Positions 15,988 to 24,092 of a stretch of DNA of 64,000 nucleotides are shown here, piece after piece. Every line of letters starts with the position of its first letter. Within the stretch, counting starts at the first letter, position 1. The position numbers and the translations under genes were made by a program. Below the pieces are notes generated by a model, which saw only the letters and a list, made by a program, of their open reading frames with translations, ran no database searches and was not told the DNA's origin. Location: contig CAWDME010000015.1 of assembly GCA_963803335.1 (NCBI GenBank), positions 248,001-312,000 of the forward strand, given 5' to 3'. Source of the stretch: DASSUW01 sp963803335 (GTDB taxonomy: Bacteria > Actinomycetota > Thermoleophilia > Solirubrobacterales > Solirubrobacteraceae).

Positions 15988-16257
15988 GTGGATCAGGGCA
16001 CGCTCATCGACGTCCAGCCCGACCCGGCCGAGCCGGCGGCCCGGCGCACGACGTCGAAGGGCATCGCCGCCGGCGACATCGTGCTGATCGACAAGAAGGG
16101 CCGCCGCTTCCACGCGCTCGTGACCGAACTCGACCAGCTCGAGTCCGGCCGCTTCGAGCTCGCCGTCCGGCCGCTCGACTCGCGCATCTCCTGGCGCACC
16201 GCCTCGGTTCGCGAGGTCGTGGACGTGTGGCGCAAGGCGCGCCGCACGATCGCCTAG
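15988..16257 (+). CDS. Conserved hypothetical small protein, 89 residues
   Basis: Starts at GTG 15988. The middle, GIAAGDIVLIDKKGRRFHAL followed by VTELDQLESGRFELAV, reads like a small beta-barrel (SH3- or OB-like) fold. The C-terminus is basic (VVDVWRKARRTIA). Codon third positions are G/C rich as in true genes. I do not recognise the family. It lies between the remnant locus and the large palindrome, with no operon partner. Confidence 0.65.
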   Translation: MDQGTLIDVQPDPAEPAARRTTSKGIAAGDIVLIDKKGRRFHALVTELDQLESGRFELAVRPLDSRISWRTASVREVVDVWRKARRTIA

Positions 16258-16262
16258 CCCTT

Positions 16263-16420
16263 GGCTCCGGCCAACTGCGGCTGGGTAGGCGGCTGGGAAT
16301 CATTCGTTTCGGCCGTCCGTGCTGGCTTTGGGTCGTATAGCGACCATTTCCCAGCACGGACCGTCGATTTCGCGGCGCGGCCGGCACCCGTCCCCTACCC
16401 GGCCGCAGTTCGCCGGCGCC
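16263..16420. repeat. Large imperfect palindrome with nested hairpin, upstream of egtB
   Basis: Outer arms 16263-16289 and 16394-16420 are inverted copies matching at 24 of 27 positions. Inside lies a perfect 11-bp inverted repeat, GTCCGTGCTGG (16315-16325) with CCAGCACGGAC (16351-16361). That encloses GGTCG-TATAG-CGACC (16331-16345). The whole 158-nt block could fold as one long RNA hairpin or extrude as a cruciform. There is no open reading frame and no U-run, so it is not an ordinary terminator. It could be a MITE-like insertion or a structured leader/small RNA; egtB starts 43 nt later. Confidence 0.7.
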
Positions 16421-16463
16421 CTGCATCAAGGTCGTAGGCCCGATTTTGTACCCTCCGAAAAGG

Positions 16464-17720
16464 ATGGCTCCCCAGCCCCTCACGGACGCCCTGACCGAGG
16501 GGCGGGAGCGCACGCTCGCACTCGTGGCGCCGCTGTCGGACGAGGACGTCGACCGCCAGCACATCGAGATCATGAGCCCGCTGGCGTGGGACCTGGCGCA
16601 CATCGCGGCGTACGAGGAGCTGTGGCTCGTGCACCGGCACGGCGGGCAGCCGCTGTCGCGCCCGGACCTGCTCGCGATGTACGACGCGTTCGAGACGCCG
16701 CGCGCCGTCCGCGGCGATCTGCCGCTGCTCGACCGCGCGGAGGCGATGGCCTACCTGGAGGACGTGCGCGAGCGCGCGCCGGCAGGCGACAGCTTCATCC
16801 ACGAGCTCGTGCTGCGCCACGAGCACCAGCACGGCGAGACGATGCTGCAGACGATCGAGCTGGCGCGGCTCGGCCCGGCGCCCGCCGTCCCGCGCGCTCC
16901 GCGTCCGGAGGCCGCCGGCGGTCACAGCGGCCTCGAGAGCGTGCTCGTGCCCGGCGGCCCGTGCACGATCGGCGCCGCCGACGAGGTCTTCGCCTACGAC
17001 AACGAGCAGCCGCGACATCACACCGACGTGCGGGCGTTCCGGATCGGCCGCTCACCGATCACCAACGCGACCTACCTGACCTTCGTCGAGGGTGGCGGCT
17101 ACGAGCGCCGCCCGTGGTGGCGCGCCGAGGCGTGGGCGTGGAAGGAGGAGTACGACATCACCCACCCCGAGGGCTGGGCCCGCGGGCCTGCCGGCGAGTG
17201 GCGCCGCTGGACGCTGGACGGCTGGGCGCCAATCGATCCCGACGAGCCCGTTGTGCACATCTCCTGGTTCGAGGCCGATGCCTTCGCACGATCCGTGGGC
17301 GCTCGGCTCCCCACCGAGGCGGAGTGGGAGAAGGCGGCGACCTGGGACCAGGAGTCGGGTTCGGCCCGTCGCTACCCGTGGGGCGACGAGGCGCCGGACG
17401 AGACGTTCGCGAACCTCGACCACGGCCTGCTCGGGCCCGCGCCGGCCGGCGCGTATCCGGCCGGGGCCGCGCCGTGCGGCGCGCTCGGCATGCTCGGCGA
17501 CGTCTGGGAATGGACGGCGAGCGACTTCGGCGGTTACGACGGGTTCGTCGCCCACCCCTACCGCGAGTACTCCGAAGTCTTCTTCGGGAGCGGCTACAAG
17601 GTGCTGCGCGGCGGCTCGTGGGCCACGCGCGCCCGGGTGGCGACGCCGACGTTCCGCAACTGGGATCTCCCGCAGCGGCGCCAGATCTTCTCCGGGATGA
17701 GGGTGGCATGGGACGTGTGA
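16464..17720 (+). CDS. egtB: Ergothioneine biosynthesis sulfoxide synthase
   Basis: A 418-residue non-haem iron enzyme that joins hercynine to a thiol (cysteine or gamma-glutamylcysteine) with O2. The N-terminal DinB-like domain carries the iron ligands: H46 (DLAHIAAYEE) and H119/H123 in LRHEHQHGE. The C-terminal formylglycine-generating-enzyme (SUMF1) domain shows PVVHISWFEADAFA, RLPTEAEWEKAA and VLRGGSWATRA. The ATG at 16464 follows an AAAAGG. The gene is coupled to egtD by a 4-nt overlap. egtA, egtC and egtE are not in the window, so the sulfur donor cannot be decided here. Confidence 0.95.
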   Translation: MAPQPLTDALTEGRERTLALVAPLSDEDVDRQHIEIMSPLAWDLAHIAAYEELWLVHRHGGQPLSRPDLLAMYDAFETPRAVRGDLPLLDRAEAMAYLEDVRERAPAGDSFIHELVLRHEHQHGETMLQTIELARLGPAPAVPRAPRPEAAGGHSGLESVLVPGGPCTIGAADEVFAYDNEQPRHHTDVRAFRIGRSPITNATYLTFVEGGGYERRPWWRAEAWAWKEEYDITHPEGWARGPAGEWRRWTLDGWAPIDPDEPVVHISWFEADAFARSVGARLPTEAEWEKAATWDQESGSARRYPWGDEAPDETFANLDHGLLGPAPAGAYPAGAAPCGALGMLGDVWEWTASDFGGYDGFVAHPYREYSEVFFGSGYKVLRGGSWATRARVATPTFRNWDLPQRRQIFSGMRVAWDV

Positions 17721-18695
17721 GCGCGGCCGGAGACCTGCGGATCGACGTTCACGTGGGCGGCGAGCGGTCGCTGCCCGACGACGTGCTCGACGGGCTCACC
17801 CGCCCGTTCAAGGAGATCCCGCCCAAGCATCTCTACGACACGCGCGGCAGCGACCTGTTCGACCAGATCTGCGAGCTGCCCGACTACCCCACGCGCACCG
17901 AGCGGGCGATCCTCGACGCCTGCGCCGACCTCATCGTGCGCCGCACCGGCATGGCCGAGCTCGTCGAGCTCGGATCGGGCACCGCGGCCAAGACGCGCGT
18001 GCTGCTGTCGGCGATGGAGGATGCGGGGACGCTGTGGCGCTACGTCCCGTTCGATGTCGCCGAGCAGATGGTGCGCGACTGCGCGGCCGAACTGGCCGAC
18101 GAGTACCCGGGACTGGCGATCCACGGCATCGTCGGCGACTTCGGACCGCCACCTCGGCGAGATCCCGCCGCCCGAGCACGGGCGCCCGCGCGTGGTCGCG
18201 TTCCTGGGCGGGACGATCGGCAACTTCCCGCCCGGCGCCCGCCGGCGCTTCCTGCGCTCGCTCGCCCGCCTCCTCTCCCCTGGCGACTACCTGCTGCTGG
18301 GCACCGACCTCGTGAAGGACATCGACGTGCTCGAGGCGGCCTACGACGACGCCGCGGGCGTGACCGCCGAGTTCAACCGTAACGTGCTGCACGTGCTCAA
18401 CCGCGAGCTCGACGCCGACTTCCCGGCCGAGCTGTTCGAGCACGTCGCCTTCTTCGACCCCGACCGCGAGTGGATCGAGATGCGGCTGCGCGCACGTCGG
18501 GCGTGCCACGTGCGCGTCGGCGCGCTCGACCTCGAGATCGACTTCGCGCGCGGCGAGGAGCTGCGAACCGAGATCTCGGCCAAGTTCACGCGGCAGCGCG
18601 TGCGCGCGGACTTCGCGGCCAGCGGCCTCGACCTGGCCGAGTGGTTCACCGACGAACAAGGCCTGTTCGCCCTATCGTTGGCGTCAATTGTCTGA
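17717..18695 (+). pseudogene. egtD: Histidine N-alpha-methyltransferase, frameshifted
   Basis: EgtD trimethylates histidine to hercynine, the substrate of the adjacent EgtB. The first part (GTG 17717, GTGA overlap with egtB) reads PPKHLYDTRGSDLFDQI, ELGSGTAAKTRVLL and PFDVAEQMV in one frame to about 18142. The rest, from RHLGEIPPPEHG through VAFLGGTIGNFPPG to LFALSLA, continues in the +1 frame to TGA 18695. One surplus G in a GG pair at 18143-18144 explains it: removing it restores DFDRHLGEI and a normal length of about 325. Either a sequencing error or a true recent mutation; nothing suggests programmed slippage. Confidence 0.88.
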
Positions 18696-18990
18696 CGAAC
18701 ATCAGATCGGCTATCAGGCGCTCCCGCGCGGGGTGCCCGTCTTCACGTCCGACGGCGTCGAGCTCGGGAAGGTCCATCGCGTGCAGGACAACGCCCGCGA
18801 GCACATCTTCGACGGCATCCTGGTGACGACTCCGCGCGGGCGCGTGTTCGTCGACGCGCCCGAGGTCGCCCGCATCACCGAGACGCGTGTGACGTTGACG
18901 ATCAACGCCGAGCAGGCCAAGGCGCTGCCCGAACAGCCGCAGCCGCAGCAGCAGCGGGCCCGCGGCTGGCGGCGCTGGTTCAGCCGCTGA
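18688..18990 (+). CDS. PRC-barrel domain protein
   Basis: A 100-residue small protein. A PRC-barrel-like fold covers residues 10-75 (VPVFTSDGVELGKVHRVQ, then HIFDGILV and ARITETRVTLTI). It is followed by a Gln/Pro linker and a basic Trp-containing tail (RGWRRWFSR) that may touch membrane or nucleic acid. The TTG start at 18688 overlaps the egtD end by 8 nt; its 3' end overlaps menF by 11 nt. It is a paralogue of the protein at 60002-60364. Function is unknown; PRC barrels occur in RimM and photosynthetic reaction centre H subunits. Confidence 0.8.
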   Translation: MSDEHQIGYQALPRGVPVFTSDGVELGKVHRVQDNAREHIFDGILVTTPRGRVFVDAPEVARITETRVTLTINAEQAKALPEQPQPQQQRARGWRRWFSR

Positions 18991-20392
18991 GCACGGGCAG
19001 CAGCGCGCCCAGCTTGACCTCGGTCTCGGCCAGCTCGGCCGCCGGGTCGGAGTCGCGCACGACGCCGCCGCCCGCGTACAGGCGCGCCTCGCGCCCGCGC
19101 AGGAGCGCGCAGCGCAGCGCGACGCAGAACTCGCCGTCCTCGTTGGCGTCGGTCCAGCCGACCGGCCCGGCGTACCAGCCGCGATCGAGCCCCTCGAAGG
19201 CCGGGATCCGCGGCGTCGCGGCGGCGTGCGGCTCGCCGCCGACGGCGGGCGTCGGGTGCAACACGCCGGCCAGCTCGATCGCGCTGCGCGGGTGCGTGAG
19301 CTGCGCGCGGATCGGCGTCGCGAGGTGCTGGATGTTCGCCGCCTTGACGATCGTCGGCTCGTCCGGGGCCGTGACCCACACCGCGTGCGGGCGCAGCGCA
19401 CGGGCGATCCGGCGGGCCACGATCGCCTGCTCCTCGCGGTTCTTCTCGGAGCGCATGAGCTGCTCGGCGAGGTGGTCGTCGACCGCCGGGTCGGCCGACC
19501 GGCGCGTGGAGCCGGCGAGCGCGACCGTGGACGCGCGCAGGCCCTCGCGCCGCACGAGCAGCTCGGGCGAGGCGGCGATGAACGCAGCGTCGCCGCGGCC
19601 GGCGCAGAACACGTAGCAGGAGTCGAAAGCGGCGCGCAGGACGCCGAAGACGGCGGCGGGATCGTGGTCGGAGGGCGCGTGGACGGCGACCTCGCGGGCC
19701 AACACGATCTTCTCGAAGTCGCCGGCGCGGATCCGCTCGACGGCGCGCGCGACCGCGGCCTCGTAGTGCTCGGGCGGCGCGACCGACGCGATCCGGAACC
19801 GGCCGGAAGGCGCCGGGTCGAGCATCGGCAGCGGCGCGTCACGCAGCTCGTCCACCCGCTGCTCGAGCCGGGCCACAAGCTGCTCCGGCACGTCGTCCGG
19901 CTGGGCGAGCGCGGCGAGCGTGAGGCGCACGTCGGCGCCGCGGCGGGCGATCGCCAGCTCCGGGACGATCAGGTCGGCGGCCTCGAAGCCGGCCCAGTGC
20001 GGCGCGGCGCCGCCGTCGTCGGCGAACGCGAAGCCGCCGACCGCGACGAGCCCGGCGCCGGCCGGGCCGTCGGGCACATCGGCCTCGGCCGAGCCCGCCA
20101 GCGCGCGCCACTCGGCAGCGGTGCGCGCGAACCGCTCGGGGCCCCGGCCCTCGATCCGGTGCACGCAGCCGAGCGCGGCGAGCGCGGCGCCCGCTCGGTC
20201 GGGCTGCTCGAAGCAGAACCACGGCTCGCCGGGCCGGCGCGAAGCGACGACCGCCGCGCTTGGGTCGACCGTCGGCGCGACCGGCACCGTGACGGCGACC
20301 AGCACCTCGCGGCCGCTGCGACGGGCGCGGCGGACGGCGCGCTCGCAGCGTTCGCGCAGCGACGCGATGGCCGGTGCGGTCAGGACGGTCAC
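18980..20392 (-). CDS. menF: Isochorismate synthase
   Basis: A 470-residue chorismate-binding enzyme converting chorismate to isochorismate, the entry step to menaquinone. Conserved parts are RAGDFEKIVLARE (catalytic Lys), FIAASPELLVRREG, GSTRRS, SEKNREEQAIV, HLATPIRAQL and HPTPAVGGEP. The lack of a pyruvate-lyase context and the many men genes nearby favour MenF over anthranilate or salicylate enzymes. It is the last gene of a run HIT-ilvB-ilvN-secreted protein-menF. Its GTG at 20392 overlaps the upstream stop by 4 nt. Confidence 0.93.
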   Translation of the reverse strand: MTVLTAPAIASLRERCERAVRRARRSGREVLVAVTVPVAPTVDPSAAVVASRRPGEPWFCFEQPDRAGAALAALGCVHRIEGRGPERFARTAAEWRALAGSAEADVPDGPAGAGLVAVGGFAFADDGGAAPHWAGFEAADLIVPELAIARRGADVRLTLAALAQPDDVPEQLVARLEQRVDELRDAPLPMLDPAPSGRFRIASVAPPEHYEAAVARAVERIRAGDFEKIVLAREVAVHAPSDHDPAAVFGVLRAAFDSCYVFCAGRGDAAFIAASPELLVRREGLRASTVALAGSTRRSADPAVDDHLAEQLMRSEKNREEQAIVARRIARALRPHAVWVTAPDEPTIVKAANIQHLATPIRAQLTHPRSAIELAGVLHPTPAVGGEPHAAATPRIPAFEGLDRGWYAGPVGWTDANEDGEFCVALRCALLRGREARLYAGGGVVRDSDPAAELAETEVKLGALLPVLSG

Positions 20393-21192
20393 ATCGCCGC
20401 CGCCCAGTGCACGACGCCCGTCGCGCAGTGGTCGCCTCCGAAGGTCGAACGGACTGACAGCGTCCCGTTCGCGCCGGCGGGCGTGAAGTGGCCCTTCACC
20501 TTCACGCGGAAATGCTCGGCGTCGTTCGCGTAGAGCACGCTGAAATGCTCGCGTAGCGAGAACGTGCCGTCCGCGGCGATCGCGCCCCCCGGCGTGAGGT
20601 TGTCGGCCTCGATCATGCGGTTCGCGCACGCAAACCGGTACTGGAAGGCGACGGTCTGCACGCGCCCCGAGCCCACGCGGAGCACGAGCGCGTGCGGCCG
20701 GTTCGGCTGATCGGTCAGCCCGTAGTAGGCGGTGTTGGCGAGCGGCGCCCCCGCGACCGGCTCGGCCACCGGCGTCCGCGCCTGCCACGCCCGCTCGCCC
20801 GAGGCGCAGCGATCGACCGTCCGGCCGTGCAGCTCGAGCCGCAGCCGCGCGCTCACCGCCCCGCCCGCCACGGTGCCGTGAACCTGTACGCGCGCGATTC
20901 GCCGTACGCGCGAGTCCTCGGGCGCCCGGTCACGCGCGGTGGCCGTGAATGAGAACGAGCCGTCGGCGGCGATCGGCACGTCGCGGCGCGTGATGCGCGC
21001 GACGCCGCAACGGGCCGGCACCGTGGCCTGCACGATCGCCGTGCCGGTCGGCGCCGTGCGCAGTGTGACGAGCGTGAGCTGCCCCCGATAGCTCCGCACG
21101 CCCTTGGCGGGCGTGCCACCGCCCAGATCGGCCGCGCGCGCGGCCGCCGGCCACGCCAGCGCGAGCAGCGCCGCCGCGGCGAGGGCCTTCAT
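20389..21192 (-). CDS. Secreted protein of unknown function
   Basis: 267 residues. A clear Sec signal peptide (about residues 1-21, cleavage after AARA) is followed by a beta-rich body. That body holds two similar segments, around VPIAADGSFSFTATARDRAP and GGAIAADGTFSLREHFSVLY; the duplication looks like two beta-sandwich repeats. Cysteines at RCGVAR, DRCASG, FACANR and DHCATG could form two disulfides. It is known only as a hypothetical actinobacterial type to me. ATG 21192 shares a base with the ilvN TGA; menF follows with a 4-nt overlap, so it travels in that operon without an obvious metabolic link. Confidence 0.8.
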   Translation of the reverse strand: MKALAAAALLALAWPAAARAADLGGGTPAKGVRSYRGQLTLVTLRTAPTGTAIVQATVPARCGVARITRRDVPIAADGSFSFTATARDRAPEDSRVRRIARVQVHGTVAGGAVSARLRLELHGRTVDRCASGERAWQARTPVAEPVAGAPLANTAYYGLTDQPNRPHALVLRVGSGRVQTVAFQYRFACANRMIEADNLTPGGAIAADGTFSLREHFSVLYANDAEHFRVKVKGHFTPAGANGTLSVRSTFGGDHCATGVVHWAAAM

Positions 21193-21749
21193 CAGGTTTC
21201 GGTGCGCCCTCGAGAGATCGCGATCTCGCCCGTCCGCGCCATCTCCACGAGCCCGAACGGGCGGACCATGCGCTCGAACGCCTCGATCTTCTCCCACTCG
21301 CCCGTGACCTCGATGATCAGTGAGCGGCGCGTGACGTCGATGATCTTGCCGCGGAAGATCTCCACGATCTGCATCACCTCGCCGCGAGCGGGCCCGTCGG
21401 CCGTGACCTTGAACAGCGCCAGCTCGCGGGCGACCGTCTCGGCCGGCTCGAGGTCGCGGATCTTGATCACGTTGACGAGCTTGTGCAGCTGCTTGGTCAC
21501 CTGGTCGATCGGGTGCATCGCCCCATCGAGCGTGAGCGTGATGCGCGACAGCGACTCGTCGTCGGTCGGGCCCACGGCGAGCGTGTCGATGTTGAAGCCG
21601 CGGCGGGCGAACAGGCCGGCGATGCGCGTGAGCACGCCGGGCTTGTTCTCCACCAGGATCGAGAGGATGTGCTTGCGGCCCGTGCGGACCGCCGTGGTCG
21701 CCTCGAGCTCCGCGAGCGTCAGCGGTTCCTTGGTCCCCGGCTCGCCCAT
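21192..21749 (-). CDS. ilvN: Acetolactate synthase small (regulatory) subunit
   Basis: A 185-residue regulatory subunit that binds valine and activates IlvB. The N-terminal ACT domain (28-100) has ILVENKPGVLTRIAGLFARRGFNI and the KQLHKLVNVIKI strand. The C-terminal half with EIFRGKIIDV and a final RTGEIAISRG is standard. The ATG at 21749 follows AGAGGA at a good distance; an upstream in-frame ATG (21767-21769) would add six residues. It is separated from ilvB by an unusually long, structured spacer of 163 nt. Confidence 0.95.
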   Translation of the reverse strand: MGEPGTKEPLTLAELEATTAVRTGRKHILSILVENKPGVLTRIAGLFARRGFNIDTLAVGPTDDESLSRITLTLDGAMHPIDQVTKQLHKLVNVIKIRDLEPAETVARELALFKVTADGPARGEVMQIVEIFRGKIIDVTRRSLIIEVTGEWEKIEAFERMVRPFGLVEMARTGEIAISRGRTET

Positions 21750-21796
21750 TAGTGAGTCCTCTCGTGACATTGCGCCCGAAAGACCGGCCGCCGGCG

Positions 21797-21884
21797 CCGC
21801 CAGGCAAGGACGCAGACCCGAAGGAATCCCCCTGGGATTTCGAGGGTCGAGGACGCCGCCTGGCGGTGATCGGCGACCGCCGAT
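21797..21884 (-). ncRNA. Structured ilvB-ilvN intergenic element
   Basis: A 9-bp perfect stem, CCGCCAGGC (21797-21805) with GCCTGGCGG (21858-21866), encloses GACCC/GGGTC (21815-21819, 21844-21848) and AATCCC-CCT-GGGATT (21825-21839). Next to it ATCGGCG-AC-CGCCGAT (21869-21884) is another perfect hairpin. GGCGGT (21862-21867) can pair with either the left arm or ACCGCC (21876-21881), so two folds exclude each other. In the minus-strand transcript it lies between the ilvB stop and the ilvN ribosome-binding site. It looks like a translational or attenuation switch, or an inserted palindromic element. Confidence 0.5.
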
Positions 21885-21912
21885 TTCGGGTGGAATGTTG
21901 CGGGAGGGCTCA

Positions 21913-23589
21913 CTAGCCGACCATCTCCCGGGCCGCAGCACCCGGCGCGATCATCGGATACGTGTTCTCCTCGCGCGTGACGCGGACGTCGACCACCACC
22001 GGACCGGGCGTGGCGATCGCCGTCTTGAGGTCCGCGACGAGCGTGGCCTTGTCGGTCAGCCGCACGCCGGTGGCGCCGTAGGCCTCGGCGAGCTTGACCC
22101 AGTCGGGCCAGCTGCCCATGTCGACGTTCGAGTAGCGGCGGTCCCAGAAAAGCTCCTGCCACTGGCGCACCATGCCCAGGTAGCCGTTGTTCATGATCAC
22201 GACCTTCACGGGGATGTCGCTCTCCTTGCAGGTCGCGAGCTCCTGGCTGTTCATCTGGAACGAGCCGTCGCCGGTGAGCAGCACGCTCGGCACGTTGGGG
22301 TTGCCGACGGCGGCGCCGATCGCGGCGGGAAGGCCGAAGCCCATGGTGCCGAGGCCGCCCGAGTTGACCCAGCGGCGCGGCTTGGCGAACGGGAAGTACT
22401 GCGCCGCCCACATCTGGTGCTGGCCGACGTCCGAGGACAGGATGCAGTCACCGCCGGTGGCCTCGTACAGCGCCTGCACGAGCTTCTGCGGCTTGATCTC
22501 GTGGTCCGCGCTGTCGTCGTAGCGCAGCGGGTATTGCTGGCGCCACTGCTCGATCCGCTCCCACCAGCCGGCAAGCCGCGCCGAATCCGGGCCGAGCGCG
22601 CGGTACTCGTTGGTGAGCCGCGCCAGCACGTTCTTGGCGTCGCCGACGATCGGGATGTGCGCGGGGACGTTCTTGGAGATCTCGGCCGGGTCGATGTCGA
22701 TGTGCACGAACTTCGCGCGCGGCGCGAATTCCGACAGCTTGCCGGTGATGCGATCGTCGAAGCGGGCGCCGACCGCCACGATCAGGTCGGCCTCGTCCAT
22801 CGCGTAGTTGGCAGTCCGGGTGCCGTGCATGCCGAGCATGCCGAGCCACTGCGCGTGCGGCGCCGGGAAGGCACCGAGGCCCATCAGCGTGCACGTGACG
22901 GGCAGCTTGTCGCTGACCACCAGCTCATGCAGCTCGTCGGCGGCGTTGGCGTTGATGACGCCGCCGCCGGCGTAGACGACGGGCCGGCGGGCGTTGGCGA
23001 TCGCCTTGGCCGCGAGCCGGATCTGCTTGGAGTTGCCCTCGATCGTCGGCTGGTAGCCGGGCAGCCGCACGTCGCCGACCGGGTGGTATTCGATCTCCGC
23101 GCGCGTGAGGTCGACGGGCATGTCGATCAGCACCGGGCCGGGCCGCCCCGTGCGCGCGATGTGGAACGCCTCGTGCACCGCGCGCGGGATCTCCGTGGGG
23201 TGCTGGATCATGAAGGAGTGCTTGACGATCGGCATCGTGATGCCGAACGTGTCCGCCTCCTGGAAGCCGTCGGTGCCGAGCAGGTCGGTGCGAACCTGAC
23301 CGGTGAACGCGACGATCGGGACCGAGTCCATCATCGCGTCGGTGAGCGGCGTGACGATGTTGGTGGCGCCGGGACCCGACGTCGCGAACACGACGCCGAC
23401 CTTGCCGCTCACCTTCGCGTAGCCCTCGGCGGCGTGGCCGCCGCCCGCCTCGTGGCGTACAAGGACGTGCCTGATCCCCGCGTCGACGAAGGCGTCATAG
23501 GTCGGCAGGTTCGCGCCACCGGGGTAGCCGAACACCACGTCCACGCCCTCGGCCTTGAGGCATTCCATCACCGCATCGACCGCTCGCAT
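21913..23589 (-). CDS. ilvB: Acetolactate synthase large subunit
   Basis: A 558-residue ThDP/FAD enzyme, the first common step of branched-chain amino acid synthesis. ThDP-activating Glu lies in VRHEAGGGHAAEGYAKVSG (E47), followed by GVVFATSGPGATN, FTGQV, FQEAD and GMLGMHGT. The cofactor motif is TGDGSFQMNSQEL leading to NNGYLGMVRQWQELF. Length is normal. The gene starts 12 nt after the HIT-protein gene, so no independent leader or attenuator precedes ilvB here. Control may instead lie in the ilvB-ilvN spacer. Confidence 0.97.
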   Translation of the reverse strand: MRAVDAVMECLKAEGVDVVFGYPGGANLPTYDAFVDAGIRHVLVRHEAGGGHAAEGYAKVSGKVGVVFATSGPGATNIVTPLTDAMMDSVPIVAFTGQVRTDLLGTDGFQEADTFGITMPIVKHSFMIQHPTEIPRAVHEAFHIARTGRPGPVLIDMPVDLTRAEIEYHPVGDVRLPGYQPTIEGNSKQIRLAAKAIANARRPVVYAGGGVINANAADELHELVVSDKLPVTCTLMGLGAFPAPHAQWLGMLGMHGTRTANYAMDEADLIVAVGARFDDRITGKLSEFAPRAKFVHIDIDPAEISKNVPAHIPIVGDAKNVLARLTNEYRALGPDSARLAGWWERIEQWRQQYPLRYDDSADHEIKPQKLVQALYEATGGDCILSSDVGQHQMWAAQYFPFAKPRRWVNSGGLGTMGFGLPAAIGAAVGNPNVPSVLLTGDGSFQMNSQELATCKESDIPVKVVIMNNGYLGMVRQWQELFWDRRYSNVDMGSWPDWVKLAEAYGATGVRLTDKATLVADLKTAIATPGPVVVDVRVTREENTYPMIAPGAAAREMVG

Positions 23590-23601
23590 AGGCGAGCCAG
23601 T

Positions 23602-24069
23602 TTAGAGGCTGTCCAGCGCCCGCCGCAGCGCCGCGACGTCGGCGCCGAGCCGGTCGTCGGGCATCGGCGGGGGATCTGCGTCGGGGAACGGGAACGGCCA
23701 CCCGGGCCGCGGGTCGTCGGCGTAGCGCGGAACGATGTGGGTGTGCAGGTGGGGCACCGAGTTGCCCAGTAGGTCGTAGTTGAGCTTGACGGGAGCGAAC
23801 GCCGTCTCGATCGCACGCCCCACGCGCAGCACCTCGCGGCCATAGGTGGCGGCCTCCTCCTCGGTGAGCTCGGTCGGCTCGGCGACGTGGCGGCCGCGGA
23901 AGACGGCGATCGTCAGGCCGCGCTGGATATCCGCCCGCACGAGATAAGCGTCGCAGGACTGGCCGGCGTAGTAGCGCACGCCGGCGCCCGTTTCCTCGGG
24001 CCGGCCTTCGGCGCAGGCCGGGCAGCCGGCCCCGGCGCGCCAGGCATAGAACTGCTCCGGCCACTCCAT
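23602..24069 (-). CDS. HIT-family nucleotide hydrolase/transferase
   Basis: A 155-residue histidine-triad protein. The triad HLHTHIV sits in NSVPHLHTHIVPRY near the C-terminal side. An N-terminal Cys pair in GCPACAEG suggests a zinc site, as in many HIT proteins. HIT enzymes cleave nucleoside phosphoramidates or dinucleotides; the substrate is unknown here. It is first in the run leading to ilvB-ilvN. It faces another HIT-like gene divergently, 23 nt away. Confidence 0.9.
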   Translation of the reverse strand: MEWPEQFYAWRAGAGCPACAEGRPEETGAGVRYYAGQSCDAYLVRADIQRGLTIAVFRGRHVAEPTELTEEEAATYGREVLRVGRAIETAFAPVKLNYDLLGNSVPHLHTHIVPRYADDPRPGWPFPFPDADPPPMPDDRLGADVAALRRALDSL

Positions 24070-24092
24070 GGGCAGACCGTATCCTCGAGCCG

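Noticed and set aside
18137..18150. Programmed frameshift in egtD
   Set aside because: No slippery heptamer, no downstream pseudoknot of note, and EgtD is not known to use recoding; a one-base insertion is simpler.
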